This document shows positions 1 through 9,321 of a stretch of DNA of 64,000 nt, one piece after another; position 1 is the stretch's first letter; each line of letters begins with the position of its first letter. Position numbers and translations under genes: made by a program. Where the stretch lies: positions 1 through 64,000 of the forward strand of contig JBOFEG010000028.1 in the NCBI GenBank assembly GCA_051647685.1, written 5' to 3'. The notes beneath the pieces are model-generated. The model did no database searches, was not told the DNA's origin, and saw only the letters and a list, made by a program, of their open reading frames with translations. This DNA comes from CALTSX01 sp051647685 (GTDB lineage Bacteria > Chlamydiota > Chlamydiia > Chlamydiales > CALTSX01).

Positions 1-221
1 ATATCAATATATTATAAATAATTTTATATTGAATTTCAATATAAATTTATTATAGTAAAATGTAATTATTATTAGTGGATGAGATATAAGTGTCTGATAA
101 TTAGTTAATTACGATCTTTTACTGTATTCTTCATAAAAAAGTTTTTAAATGAGATAGAACTGAATGATATAGAATAAGTTACGAGAAATTTTTATCTTAT
201 GTAATCTTATCTATTTGACTA

Positions 222-962
222 TTAATACGTTGCGATGGCTTCTCTATCCACAATCCACAGTACTGGATGGGAGTCTGTTCCAATTTGGGATGCAGGCCAC
301 TGTGCATTAGGGGCCGAGTGGAGCACCTTAGATAGAATAGGTTGTTTTGACTTTCCCATAGCGTAAATAACTACCGATCTCGCCGCTTGAATGCAGGGAT
401 AGGTAATCGTCATTCGAGTTACCCTCTTCTGTGGCACATAATTTGCAATTACCCATCGATTCATTTCGTGTAGCCCCTCTGTATCGGGAAATAAAGAAGC
501 GATATGGCCATCTTCTCCGATCCCTAGCATGACTAGATCAAAAGAGGTGCTTCCCATTGCTTCACGCTTAATAGCAACTTCATATTTTTCTGCTTCTATC
601 TCTATATCTTTTTCTGCAACCATTCGGTGGATCTGACGCTTTGGAATAGGCAAGTTTTTCAGTCCCGCTTGCATAGCAGCGCGGTAATTGCTATCGGGGT
701 GATCTGGCGGTACTGAGCGCTCATCTCCCCAAAATAAATGTACCTTGGACCAATCGATTTTTCTTCCCAATTTTTCTAAAGAGGCATAGATAGCATTTGG
801 AGTGGAACCTCCGGATAAAGCAACCACAAATTTGCCATACCTCTCTATCGAATCTTTGGCAAATTCTAAGAAGTGATGAACAGCAAAATGAAGAGTCGTC
901 AATCGATCGCCGGGAACAATAAGATTTCTTGCGCTAGTTATTTTTCGTGGACTGATTTCCAT
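222..962 (-). CDS. pgl: 6-phosphogluconolactonase
   Basis: Hydrolyses 6-phosphogluconolactone to 6-phosphogluconate, step two of the oxidative pentose phosphate pathway, in the cytosol. The 246-residue length is normal for the Pgl/DevB family. Family motifs are visible: a glycine-rich LSGGSTP at about 49-55, WGDERSVP at 78-85 and GIGEDGHIASLFP at 147-159. It follows zwf by only a few bases on the same strand, so the two consecutive enzymes are probably co-transcribed as pyrG-ruvX-zwf-pgl, the same order as in Chlamydia. This is the last gene of the operon; downstream (1-221) is AT-rich with no gene that I can see. Confidence 0.95.
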   Translation of the reverse strand: MEISPRKITSARNLIVPGDRLTTLHFAVHHFLEFAKDSIERYGKFVVALSGGSTPNAIYASLEKLGRKIDWSKVHLFWGDERSVPPDHPDSNYRAAMQAGLKNLPIPKRQIHRMVAEKDIEIEAEKYEVAIKREAMGSTSFDLVMLGIGEDGHIASLFPDTEGLHEMNRWVIANYVPQKRVTRMTITYPCIQAARSVVIYAMGKSKQPILSKVLHSAPNAQWPASQIGTDSHPVLWIVDREAIATY

Positions 963-965
963 AAT

Positions 966-2447
966 TTACACCACAATCCATTCGCGACCATCTCTTTTCA
1001 ATAGGTCTGATGCCGCTGTAGGCCCCCATGTCCCGGCTGCATAATTTGGAAAATGGGGAGAATGTTTTTCCCAAAACTTTATCAGCGGAGTAAGGATTTT
1101 CCACGATGCCATCACTTCGCTGTCAGTCGTAAACAAAGTATGGTCTCCAAGTATACAATCTCTAAGTAACCGCTCGTAGGCCTCTGGCAATGCGGTATCA
1201 AAGAAAGATTCTGGAGAAAACCCAATAGGAACTCGCTTTGGTGCGCGATCGTGAAAGCCGGGAATTTTTGAATAAAGAGAGATAGAAATTCCCTCACAGG
1301 GTTGTATTCGGATTGACAAATGATTCCTCTCCGATTTGCGTCCCGGATAAGAACCGGGATGAAAAATAACGGTAATCTCCGCAATGCGTCGGGGCAATCT
1401 CTTCCCTCCACGAATATAAAAAGGAACTCCTTTCCATCGAGGAGTATCTAAGAACAATTTCATTGCGACATAGGTCTCAATACAAGAATGTGGATTCACA
1501 TTTTTCTCTTCTCGATAGCCGATTATTTTTTTGCCATCGATTATTCCATTGCTATACTGTCCTCTCACTACATTTTTTTCGCACATTGTACTGGTTAAGG
1601 GTTTAATAGATTGGAGAGCTCGCAGCTTTTGATGTTGTATAGAACCGGCAGAAAAATCTTTCGGGGGTTCCATAGCAATGAGTGCAAGCAATTGCATCAT
1701 GTGATTTTGCATGAGATCGCGAAGAAGACCCTCTCGTTCAAAAAAATGTCCTCTTGTTCCAATGCCTATATCTTCTGCGATAGTAATTTGTATAGAATCA
1801 ATATATCGGTAGTTCCAAAAAGCTTCCATAATGGGATTGGTAAATCGAAAGACAGGAATGTTCTGCACGGATTCTTTACCGAGATAATGATCGATGCGAT
1901 AGATTTGTTCCTCGCTTAGATACTCGGACAATTCTTTTTGTAATTTTTGAGAAGAATCTAAATCTCTACCAAAGGGCTTTTCAATGACAACGCGTGACCA
2001 AGCATCTCCACGATTTGAGAGCATCTTGCTCTCGTATAAATTTCGTACGATAATGGGAAAATATTGAGGTTGTGTCGAAAGATAATAGATTCGATTGCCC
2101 CGGGTTCCATATTGAATATCTAAAGAATCTAAATAGCTCTGCAAAAGACCATAAGCTTCTTTATTGGAAAATTCTGTAGTATGGTAAAAGAGGCGACTTG
2201 CAAAATCTTTCCAAATACTGGGATCGACCGCTCCAGATCTGGAATAGGTACTGACGGCTTTTTCTTGTTCGGCTCGAAATGCTTCGTTTGATTTGAGTTT
2301 ACGAGCAACACCCACACAAATGCACTGCATAAAACCGGGGTTTTCTCGGTATAAGTGATAGAGAGCGGGGAGTAATTTTCTTGCAGTCAAATCTCCAGTG
2401 GCTCCAAAAATCACTAGAATACATGGATTCAGAGATTGTCTAGTCAT
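966..2447 (-). CDS. zwf: Glucose-6-phosphate 1-dehydrogenase
   Basis: Oxidises glucose 6-phosphate to 6-phosphogluconolactone with reduction of NADP+, the entry to the pentose phosphate pathway. Full length (493 residues). The N-terminal nucleotide-binding motif FGATGDLTARK lies at about 14-24, VIEKPFGRD at 154-162 and the substrate-binding signature RIDHYLGKE, with its catalytic His, at 184-192. It sits between ruvX (10-base gap upstream) and pgl (downstream), in conserved chlamydial order. Nothing looks truncated or unusual. Confidence 0.97.
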   Translation of the reverse strand: MTRQSLNPCILVIFGATGDLTARKLLPALYHLYRENPGFMQCICVGVARKLKSNEAFRAEQEKAVSTYSRSGAVDPSIWKDFASRLFYHTTEFSNKEAYGLLQSYLDSLDIQYGTRGNRIYYLSTQPQYFPIIVRNLYESKMLSNRGDAWSRVVIEKPFGRDLDSSQKLQKELSEYLSEEQIYRIDHYLGKESVQNIPVFRFTNPIMEAFWNYRYIDSIQITIAEDIGIGTRGHFFEREGLLRDLMQNHMMQLLALIAMEPPKDFSAGSIQHQKLRALQSIKPLTSTMCEKNVVRGQYSNGIIDGKKIIGYREEKNVNPHSCIETYVAMKLFLDTPRWKGVPFYIRGGKRLPRRIAEITVIFHPGSYPGRKSERNHLSIRIQPCEGISISLYSKIPGFHDRAPKRVPIGFSPESFFDTALPEAYERLLRDCILGDHTLFTTDSEVMASWKILTPLIKFWEKHSPHFPNYAAGTWGPTAASDLLKRDGREWIVV

Positions 2448-2456
2448 AAAGGCTGT

Positions 2457-2900
2457 TTACACTGAAATAATGGGGAGCTCTTTCTGCATACTATCTAAAT
2501 AACTCTGTAAGATAAGAGAGGCTGCTACGCGATCCGATAGGTGATCTCGTTTCTGTCTTTTCATTTTTATACTTTTTAACATGACATGTGCCTGTCTTGT
2601 TGTCAATCTCTCATCCCATAAAACCACTTTGATCTTAGTTGCAGCCTCCAGTGCCTCTCCAAATTTCCGAATTTCAAGACAGATTGGACTATCCTCGCCG
2701 CTCAGTAGTAACGGTAGGCCCAGTACGAAGCAATCAATGGATAGATGAGATAGGGTTTTTAATATTGTATCTATCAAACTAGTTACGTTGGCCGAATAAG
2801 GAACAGTAGTAAATGGCAAAGCAAAGGAGTCTCCCGTGGGACTCTCTAGACTTAGGCCTATACGCGATTTTCCGTAATCAATGCCGACCTTTCTTTTCAT
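2457..2900 (-). CDS. ruvX: RuvX/YqgF-family nuclease (putative pre-16S rRNA nuclease)
   Basis: Member of the RuvX/YqgF RNase H-fold family, linked to maturation of the 16S rRNA 5' end and formerly described as a putative Holliday junction resolvase. The 147-residue protein has the acidic start GIDYGKSRIG (6-15, with Asp8), the GLPLLLSGED loop (61-70), WDERLTT (95-101) and a late DRVAAS with Asp123, the expected acidic set. Its ATG overlaps the pyrG stop as ATGA (2897-2900), implying translational coupling. Its position between pyrG and zwf is as in Chlamydia. Confidence 0.9.
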   Translation of the reverse strand: MKRKVGIDYGKSRIGLSLESPTGDSFALPFTTVPYSANVTSLIDTILKTLSHLSIDCFVLGLPLLLSGEDSPICLEIRKFGEALEAATKIKVVLWDERLTTRQAHVMLKSIKMKRQKRDHLSDRVAASLILQSYLDSMQKELPIISV

Positions 2901-4504
2901 ACTAGCACTGGCTCCTTTACTTGCAATTGCACGACTGCTGATAGAAAGGAATTAAATAGCGGGTGCGCTTTTGTTGGTTTGGAACTAAATTCTGGATGAA
3001 ATTGCACCCCAACCATCCATGGATGGATCGTAGATTCTATGATTTCACAGAGTCCGCTCTTCTCATATACACCCGAAATGATGTACTGGTTAGACTCATA
3101 GAGCTCTTTAAAATCATTATTAAATTCATATCGATGCCGATGTCGCTCTTGCACGAGATCTTTGGAATATATTTCCATGGCTTTCGTGTCGTTTAGGATT
3201 GAACAGGGAAAATTACCAAGTCTCAGAGTACCTCCAAGCTTATGGTGCTCACTTTGCTTAGACAAAAGAGAGATAACAGGGTGGCTTGTACCCGGATCTA
3301 TTTCTGTAGAGTTAGCGTCTGACAAATTCAGCACATTGCGCGCAAACTCAACGATCATAGCTTGCATACCGAGACAAATTCCTAAATAGGGAAGGCTCCT
3401 TTCTCTGCAAAATCTCGTTACGCAAATTTTTCCATCCCAACCGCGAATTCCAAACCCACCGGCAACAATATAGCCGTGACATAGTGGAATATCTTCTAGA
3501 TTCTCTATTTTTTCTGCATCGATAAATACGGGAACCACAGTAATATCCGTTGCAATAGCGCTATGCTGCAATGCTTCAAGCAATGATTTATAAGCATCTG
3601 CACAGGAGGTATATTTACCTACAATCCCTATAGAAAAAGTTTCCTTGGGAGTTTTGAGTTTTGCCACCATATTTTCCCAGTGGAGAATGTTAGATGGTTT
3701 TGTCGGTAGTTTCAACAATTCAGAAATAATCCGATCGAGCTCTTGTTTATGTAAAGAAATGGGTATTTCATAGATGTGGCTCACATCTGCCCCTTCAATA
3801 ATTCGATCGAGTGGAATTCCACAAAGTAGACTAATTTTCTCTTTTGTTGGATTCGGAAGGGGATCTTCTACGCGACACATGACGATATGGGGTATAATAC
3901 CCAAACTCTGCAACAACTGCACTGCATATTGCGTTGGTTTTGTTTTCAATTCACCCGCCGCTTTCAAGTAAGGGATATAGGTGAGTAGTAGAGTAATGCA
4001 GAGACCAAAATGCTCATGTTGAAATTGTCGAATAGCTTCTAAGAAAGGCATAGACTCTATATCGCCGACAGTGCCGCCAACTTCAATAATAGCTACATCG
4101 ATATCGGGTCCAGAATTATTGGTAATTTTTTCTTTAATTTTGTTTGTAATATGAGGTATCACTTGTACCGTTTGCCCTAGAAATTTTCCTTGTCGTTCCT
4201 CTGCGATCACTTCCTCATAGATTTGTCCTGCTGTTATGCTAGAGGTTTTTTGCAATTTCGCATTGCTGTAGCGGAAATAATGGCCGAGATCCAGATCTGT
4301 TTCTGCGCCGTCTTCTGTAACATAGACTTCGCCATGCTGCGTTGGACTCATGGTACCCGGATCTACATTCAAATAGGGGTCAAATTTCATAAGCGATACT
4401 CGAAGACCTTTTCCTTCGAGTAAAAGAGCGATAGATGCCGCAGTGATTCCTTTTCCAAGAGATGATAAAACGCCTCCAGTAATAAAAATATATTTAGTCC
4501 GCAT
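2897..4504 (-). CDS. pyrG: CTP synthase
   Basis: Glutamine-dependent amination of UTP to CTP. The synthase domain begins at once with KYIFITGGVLSSLGKG, and the C-terminal class I glutamine amidotransferase domain has GICLGMQ with nucleophile Cys377. I chose the ATG at 4504 (535 residues). An in-frame upstream extension to 4558 adds 18 residues not expected in the family, whereas the ATG at 4504 is preceded by AGGAAGGA at good spacing. First gene of the pyrG-ruvX-zwf-pgl operon. In C. trachomatis kdsB precedes pyrG; here the upstream neighbour is a divergent MBL-fold gene instead. Confidence 0.96.
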   Translation of the reverse strand: MRTKYIFITGGVLSSLGKGITAASIALLLEGKGLRVSLMKFDPYLNVDPGTMSPTQHGEVYVTEDGAETDLDLGHYFRYSNAKLQKTSSITAGQIYEEVIAEERQGKFLGQTVQVIPHITNKIKEKITNNSGPDIDVAIIEVGGTVGDIESMPFLEAIRQFQHEHFGLCITLLLTYIPYLKAAGELKTKPTQYAVQLLQSLGIIPHIVMCRVEDPLPNPTKEKISLLCGIPLDRIIEGADVSHIYEIPISLHKQELDRIISELLKLPTKPSNILHWENMVAKLKTPKETFSIGIVGKYTSCADAYKSLLEALQHSAIATDITVVPVFIDAEKIENLEDIPLCHGYIVAGGFGIRGWDGKICVTRFCRERSLPYLGICLGMQAMIVEFARNVLNLSDANSTEIDPGTSHPVISLLSKQSEHHKLGGTLRLGNFPCSILNDTKAMEIYSKDLVQERHRHRYEFNNDFKELYESNQYIISGVYEKSGLCEIIESTIHPWMVGVQFHPEFSSKPTKAHPLFNSFLSAVVQLQVKEPVLV

Positions 4505-4673
4505 GTCCTTCCTGGTTAAATTTGTAAATATAATACGGGTTAAAGGTGTAAATGACAAGAATCGATATCAGAGAGTAGTAACGTTATTAATTAAAAATTA
4601 AGATACATAATTAAATGTTATTATTTTAATTTAAAGAGTAACGATAACTACAACTTATTATAAAAAAATATTT

Positions 4674-5687
4674 ATGATACTTCCATTTCCTGAAAAGACA
4701 ATGCCTTTAATAAAGAAAAACAAATACTTCAATCCATATTCTATAAAGTCTAACAGACAATTATACCATTATGCTTTGTGGCAACTTGGCTATTATAAAG
4801 ATAAGAAGTTGCCCCAATCTATTCCGAAAAATTTTGTCTATCCCAAACCAATAGAAGAGTCAAAAAATACTCCCTACTCCGTATCTTGGATTAATCACAG
4901 TAGTTTTTTACTCCACATTGATTCTATTACTATTCTTACCGATCCTATATGGAATGGGAGATGTTCTCCTATTTGGTGTGTGGGGCCAAAGCGATTGCAT
5001 GCACCTGCAATAGAGCTATCGAAACTATCACGCGTGGATATGGTGTTAATCAGCCATAATCATTATGATCATTTAGATCATTACTCAGTGACTCAATTGC
5101 ACAAATCTTTTCCAAAGATTATTTGGGTTGTTCCAAGTGGCGTGGCTTCTTGGTTTCATAAACGAGGAATAAAAAATACCGTAGAGCTTTCTTGGTGGGA
5201 CGCAAAAAATTTTCATTTCGCTGAAACACCTATTACTATAGAAATTACATCTGTGCCTGCGCAACATTTTTCCGGTAGATGTTTGTTTGATGACAATAAA
5301 ACTCTTTGGTGTGGTTTTGTCGCGACGATATTTCGAAATAAAAATTTGGAAAAAAGATTTTATTTTGTCGGCGACACCGGATACAATGAAAGAATTTTTC
5401 AGGAAATAGGCGATCATTTTAATCCAATACATCTCAGTTTAATTCCAATAGGCGCTTATTTACCGAAGCGTTTTATGAACCCCGTTCATATCGACCCCGA
5501 ACAAGCGGTGACAATTCACAATCAGGTACATTCTTCTTTAAGTATAGGTATGCATTGGTATACATTTCGATTATCGGAAGAGAAGAGAATGCAGCCCGCT
5601 TATGATTTATGGCTCGCAATGCAAAAGGCCAACCTCGATCCTCTTTCTTTTAGAGCTATATTGCCGGGCGATACGGTACATTGGTAA
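4674..5687 (+). CDS. MBL-fold metallo-hydrolase, NAPE-PLD/UlaG-like
   Basis: Metallo-beta-lactamase-fold hydrolase of the group that includes NAPE-hydrolysing phospholipase D and UlaG-like lactonases. The metal-binding signature HNHYDHLD is at 128-135, preceded by an ILTDPIW strand-loop near 87-93. Later metal ligands are probably in PAQHFSGR and FVGDTG, and a HWYTF motif lies near the C-terminus. There is no signal peptide, so it is probably cytosolic. The ATG at 4674 could be replaced by the in-frame ATG ten codons on. Substrate unknown; a phospholipid is possible but inferred only from the family. Transcribed divergently from pyrG. Confidence 0.8.
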   Translation: MILPFPEKTMPLIKKNKYFNPYSIKSNRQLYHYALWQLGYYKDKKLPQSIPKNFVYPKPIEESKNTPYSVSWINHSSFLLHIDSITILTDPIWNGRCSPIWCVGPKRLHAPAIELSKLSRVDMVLISHNHYDHLDHYSVTQLHKSFPKIIWVVPSGVASWFHKRGIKNTVELSWWDAKNFHFAETPITIEITSVPAQHFSGRCLFDDNKTLWCGFVATIFRNKNLEKRFYFVGDTGYNERIFQEIGDHFNPIHLSLIPIGAYLPKRFMNPVHIDPEQAVTIHNQVHSSLSIGMHWYTFRLSEEKRMQPAYDLWLAMQKANLDPLSFRAILPGDTVHW

Positions 5688-5789
5688 ATTAGGAATGACT
5701 TTATTATAGGGTCTATGTAGGAACAAAAATTTCTCGATAAAAGCAGACGAATAAGATATTACTAAAATTGTAAATTGCAAAGGACAGCG

Positions 5790-7865
5790 ATGATCGATGA
5801 ACCCGATGAGAACTTAAGCATACAACAGGCAATCGCCTATTTAACGGAAATTACAGAAAGCGAAAAACTCCCACTCGATAAAATTGCTGAAGGAGAGTCA
5901 TCCTTTTCTATGGATCGAGCACAAAAATATGCTCTCCATAGAGTAAAAGCTATTTTATCCACCATTCACAACTATTTAAAGCGCGTCTATCGACAAGAGA
6001 AGAAAAATATAGAAGATCCAGGCATCCAACAAAGCCTACAAGCGATCATGATTCTCTTGCAAGAAGCAGTCGACAAAATGGAGCGGAACTTTCCACAGAT
6101 GCAAAAGTTACTCGGTAAAAAGAGAATTTCTAATCTTCCACAATATAAAAAATTGCAGCAGTTCTATTTACATAAAATACTCTTTAAACCGATGGAAGAG
6201 AATGAAATCGAGAAGATTTGGCCCTCTAATTGGAGCGATGTAGAAGTTGAGGCAGGAGGTATTCGAGATATTCGCCAGGTTAAACAAGATTTGGATTACG
6301 AGCTATTTTATTTGCGCAGACTCGATAACACTCCTTATTTTGGAAAAGATCTCATTCGCCACCTCAAGATGATTACAGATTTCGAAGGAATTCTTCAAGT
6401 AATCGACGGCGATCCTTTTGTCCGATTTAATGTGATTCAAGATAAAAACTGTCAGGTGTGTGCTGCACAAGTAAAAGAATATCTGATTGCTCATTTCTCA
6501 AAGTTTTTTAGAGAAATGCTCAAGAACAAACATTTTTCGTTTACCGAGATGATCAATAAGGCGCTCATTGCACTCTTTCTCTCTTCCAACCCATCCAACG
6601 TAATTTATGAAACAGTTGCCTTCCACTGTTTAAAATACTTTCAAGATTTTCTACTCTATTTAAAAGAAATTTTCCTATGCAATGAATACTCCAGTGGACT
6701 CGCAATGGAAAATATCCACGAATTTTTAGCAGTGCAAATCAAAATGGTGCACGCTATTTGTTTTGCTATATATACCCACAAGCCACAAATTACTCACGTT
6801 GTACAACACCTCAAATCACTGCTCGGAGAACTGGAGAAAAGCAGTTCTACCCCTGTGCAGTTTTTAAAACATATTCAAGAGAATTATATTCAACTCACAA
6901 GAATACTCGATCAATATCCGAGCGGTCCCTTATTTAAAATGATTGATGTAATCAACGAACGGTCGGTTACTTTCTGCGCCATCCAATATAACAATCTGCC
7001 TTGCCATCTCTTTACAGTGCAGGGCTTAAAAATGTCTACTGAGATATTGCGTATACCCAGTCCAACTCTCCAAACTACCTTAGAAGAGGCACATATTCTA
7101 GATGAATTTAAGGGCTTTCTGCGATCTTTAAACGATAAGACAGAAATGACACTTGCGATTATCAATATGCAGAGTCGATTATCTCGAAAGGAAATGGCTC
7201 GAGCCAAAGCAATGGAAGATCTGCAAAGAGAAGGGGAATTCATCTCTACCTTATTCATCGTTACAGTATCGAACACTTTAGGAACGGTTTTGTACGCTGC
7301 ATCGAAGGGGGATAAAGAAATTCTCCATGAGGAACTCCTGCAAGTGTTGCAGAAGCCGGAAGAGTTCGGACTTTATTTCCCCCAAACTTTCCAGGAAAAG
7401 AAATGGATCACATTTTTTAAGAAAATAATCCCATCCATTTTGAATTTGTTCTTTTACAAAAAGAAGGGTTGCAATGAACAGGACTGCCTCGATTTCATCG
7501 AGTTGTTCTATTTCTTCTTAAGCTTGAAAATTATTGAGGCAGAAAGTCCCAATTTGCTCTCCTATGTCTGTAAAGATGCCGTTGATCAATCTACCGCTAT
7601 GAATTTTACACTCTACATGGGAATAAAAATTCTCCAAGGATCTTTTGCTTCTACTAAGAAGGAAGAGGAATATATTAAATGGCTTCTATTTACCCCCGCA
7701 CTTATGATTCGAGAGCGAGCCATTCAATCGAAGTGTTTCACTACTTCTTGTAGTAGTTTGCAGCTTCTTGCTCGAGCGGTGGAAAAGAATAGAGCCGCTA
7801 TATTAAAGGAATTGATGCCCCTTTTCCGATCGGATTTTTTCTCTACTCTGGAGTCGAGACATTGA
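5790..7865 (+). CDS. Large cytosolic protein of unknown function
   Basis: I do not recognise this 691-residue protein. It is acidic and helix-rich with no signal peptide or convincing transmembrane segment, and no catalytic motif I can name. I chose the ATG at 5790 (preceded by AAAGGA) over an in-frame TTG at 5775. Length and composition suggest a large alpha-helical scaffold, possibly a Chlamydiota-specific core protein. It lies 62 bases upstream of the yjdF-like gene on the same strand, so the two may be co-transcribed. Confidence 0.75.
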   Translation: MIDEPDENLSIQQAIAYLTEITESEKLPLDKIAEGESSFSMDRAQKYALHRVKAILSTIHNYLKRVYRQEKKNIEDPGIQQSLQAIMILLQEAVDKMERNFPQMQKLLGKKRISNLPQYKKLQQFYLHKILFKPMEENEIEKIWPSNWSDVEVEAGGIRDIRQVKQDLDYELFYLRRLDNTPYFGKDLIRHLKMITDFEGILQVIDGDPFVRFNVIQDKNCQVCAAQVKEYLIAHFSKFFREMLKNKHFSFTEMINKALIALFLSSNPSNVIYETVAFHCLKYFQDFLLYLKEIFLCNEYSSGLAMENIHEFLAVQIKMVHAICFAIYTHKPQITHVVQHLKSLLGELEKSSSTPVQFLKHIQENYIQLTRILDQYPSGPLFKMIDVINERSVTFCAIQYNNLPCHLFTVQGLKMSTEILRIPSPTLQTTLEEAHILDEFKGFLRSLNDKTEMTLAIINMQSRLSRKEMARAKAMEDLQREGEFISTLFIVTVSNTLGTVLYAASKGDKEILHEELLQVLQKPEEFGLYFPQTFQEKKWITFFKKIIPSILNLFFYKKKGCNEQDCLDFIELFYFFLSLKIIEAESPNLLSYVCKDAVDQSTAMNFTLYMGIKILQGSFASTKKEEEYIKWLLFTPALMIRERAIQSKCFTTSCSSLQLLARAVEKNRAAILKELMPLFRSDFFSTLESRH

Positions 7866-7927
7866 ATAATACAGTGTATTTATTCTATTAAAGCTTAGAT
7901 TTGGACTTCGTAAAGGAACAGGGAACA

Positions 7928-8350
7928 ATGGCTATAATCAAAGCAATGATTCTTTTTGAAAAGCGATTTTGGGTAGGAATTTTCGAGCGAATCGATAAAG
8001 AAGGGTATGCAATAGCTAGACACATCTTTGGTGCTGAGCCATCTGACCCTGAAATCTATGAATTCGTTATAAATCATTTCTCCGAGTTACAATTTGGGGA
8101 AGCGAAAGAAATTAATGTTACCATTCAACGCATGAATCCCAAAAGAGTGCAGAGAGAGATACGTCGCGAAATGGAAAAAATGAAAGCGACACAAAGACCT
8201 TCGACTCTAGGTCAAGATTATATGCGAGAAGAAATCGAAAAAAAGAAGAAAGAAAAAAAGAGCATAAGAAAAAGTGAAAAAGAAGCTCGCCAAAATCAAC
8301 AATTTGTCCTAAAGCAAGAAAAGAAAAAGAAAAAGCACAAAGGGCGCTAA
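7928..8350 (+). CDS. YjdF-family (DUF2992) protein
   Basis: The first about 80 residues match the YjdF/DUF2992 pattern: FEKRFWVGIFERIDK, then FGAEPSDPEIYEFV, then a RMNPKRVQREIRREM segment. The C-terminal 50 residues are extremely Lys/Glu/Arg-rich, as is typical of the family. The start at 7928 is preceded by GGAACAGGGAACA; an upstream in-frame start would add nine residues. Molecular function is unknown. In Firmicutes yjdF is known for the riboswitch sensing azaaromatic compounds, but the 62-base leader here is too short for that RNA. Occurrence in a chlamydia-like genome is unusual and may reflect transfer. Confidence 0.8.
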   Translation: MAIIKAMILFEKRFWVGIFERIDKEGYAIARHIFGAEPSDPEIYEFVINHFSELQFGEAKEINVTIQRMNPKRVQREIRREMEKMKATQRPSTLGQDYMREEIEKKKKEKKSIRKSEKEARQNQQFVLKQEKKKKKHKGR

Positions 8351-8372
8351 ATTAACTGGTAAATCGAGAGAT

Positions 8373-8562
8373 TTATTCCTGAGCTTTTTTATACTCTAAG
8401 TGCTGTTTATATAAAGACATTAGAAAAGATCCGCTAAAACCAGCGAAAAATAGGAGACAAGGATTACCCTGTCTCCGGCATTCTTGCCAAGATGGGCAGT
8501 TGAGCAGTATCTAGAACCACGCCATAGATAATTCCTATCAAAATCAATGTTATAATAGCCAT
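8373..8562 (-). pseudogene. Frameshifted paralogue of the 73-residue membrane protein gene at 9088-9309
   Basis: Read on the minus strand, the start (about 8562) encodes MAIITLILIGIIYGVV in one frame; the remainder reads PSWQECRRQGNPCLLFFAGF and then SGSFLMSLYKQHLEYKK in another frame, ending at a stop at 8373. Both halves align with the intact protein at 9088-9309 (IIIGIIWGVF, PSWQEYYRDGN, LFFLAGFSGSFVTSLYKYHL). Alignment of the DNA suggests two bases are missing just before the PSWQE codons. It begins two bases after the stop of the 59-residue gene, so it was the third gene of a tight three-gene unit. It is either decayed or expressed by frameshifting; decay is simpler. Confidence 0.75.
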
Positions 8563-8563
8563 G

Positions 8564-8743
8564 CTAGCGCATTTTAAAAAACATACTGATTCCCCAAACA
8601 ATAGCAAATATGCTAAGTAAGTTTTTCCATTGAAATTTCCTACGGTGCCATCTACTCAAGCCAAATTCTATAAGAATAGGCCCTATAATTAAAGGAGCAA
8701 GTACATTTATCATTCGTTCGGCATTATCCCAATTCGAATTCAT
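8564..8743 (-). CDS. Small membrane protein with an EFGLSRW motif
   Basis: A 59-residue open frame. It starts with ATG at 8743 overlapping the upstream stop as TAATG, which supports real translation by coupling. It has a first hydrophobic segment (VLAPLIIGPILIEFGL, about 14-29), a basic linker SRWHRRKFQWK, then a second hydrophobic segment (LLSIFAIVWGISMFF). The IEFGLSRWHR stretch resembles FEWGFSRWKR in the 88-residue protein at 25538-25804, so the two are probably paralogues. Function unknown; a small integral membrane protein, perhaps an immunity or accessory peptide (inference). Confidence 0.6.
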   Translation of the reverse strand: MNSNWDNAERMINVLAPLIIGPILIEFGLSRWHRRKFQWKNLLSIFAIVWGISMFFKMR

Positions 8744-8952
8744 TATGTATCCTTTTTATCTGTTGATCTATTACTTTGTTCCATTGTTCTATCCCCAAAA
8801 TTTACTTCACTTGGCGATCGGGGATCGATCATATCTCTTATAGCATCTCCAAATCGAAAATTTCCTATATGTTCAATAACATCGGAGGCTGAAGTTTCTG
8901 GTAGTCCATTATGCATGCATCCTACTGGAGTTGAAGATATCGGTGTAGTCAT
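8743..8952 (-). CDS. Small hypothetical protein, first gene of a three-gene micro-operon
   Basis: A 69-residue soluble, slightly acidic protein without recognisable motif: no membrane segment, Ser/Asp-rich tail, one Cys. Its stop overlaps the start of the following 59-residue gene (TAATG at 8741-8745), and a minus-strand AAAGGAAATT precedes its ATG at good spacing. Tight packing with the next two reading frames is the best evidence that it is a gene. I cannot assign a function. Confidence 0.5.
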   Translation of the reverse strand: MTTPISSTPVGCMHNGLPETSASDVIEHIGNFRFGDAIRDMIDPRSPSEVNFGDRTMEQSNRSTDKKDT

Positions 8953-9026
8953 ATAATTTCCTTTGTGTGAGTAGTGATTAGAAAAGTAAAAATTTTATGA
9001 ATATACTTTTTTAAGTCAAAAAGAAA

Positions 9027-9077
9027 TTAATTTAAAATCAATGCTTTCAGAGCATAGAAAGAGAGGCGTATTGTCCT
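9027..9077 (-). repeat. Duplicated remnant of the yqgE 3' end
   Basis: About 51 bases that align with the final 17 codons and stop region of yqgE (10183-10235). They share a perfect 20-base core, positions 9053-9072 against 10210-10229, plus most flanking bases. The copy still reads QYASLSML before an early stop in the corresponding frame. The two copies flank the block holding the 73-residue gene and the glycine-rich frame, as expected after insertion or unequal recombination at the end of yqgE. Confidence 0.75.
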
Positions 9078-9087
9078 CAAGACACAT

Positions 9088-9309
9088 TTATTCCTTAGAT
9101 TTTTTAGAATCTAGATGATATTTATACAAAGACGTTACAAAAGAACCAGAGAACCCAGCAAGAAAGAAAAGATACAAATTTCCATCTCTGTAATACTCTT
9201 GCCATGATGGGTAATTGTGAAGTTGAATGCTAACTGAAAAAACGCCCCAGATAATTCCTATTATAATGAATTTTATCACGGAGCGTAGATCTATTATAAG
9301 AAATTTCAT
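9088..9309 (-). CDS. Small two-helix membrane protein
   Basis: 73 residues with two hydrophobic segments: VIKFIIIGIIWGVFSVSI (about 11-28) and LYLFFLAGFSGSFVTSLY (about 46-63), separated by a polar loop containing PSWQEYYRDGN, and ending in a charged tail. An intact paralogue of the frameshifted copy at 8373-8562, so the family exists at least twice here. It begins 12 bases after the stop of the glycine-rich frame (9322), so the two are probably one transcript. Function unknown; an immunity-type partner of the glycine-rich protein is a speculative reading. Confidence 0.65.
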   Translation of the reverse strand: MKFLIIDLRSVIKFIIIGIIWGVFSVSIQLHNYPSWQEYYRDGNLYLFFLAGFSGSFVTSLYKYHLDSKKSKE

Positions 9310-9321
9310 TGATATTATTTC

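Noticed and set aside
7866..7927. yjdF riboswitch before the YjdF-type gene
   Set aside because: Only about 62 bases separate it from the upstream stop; too short, and no paired elements of that RNA are visible.
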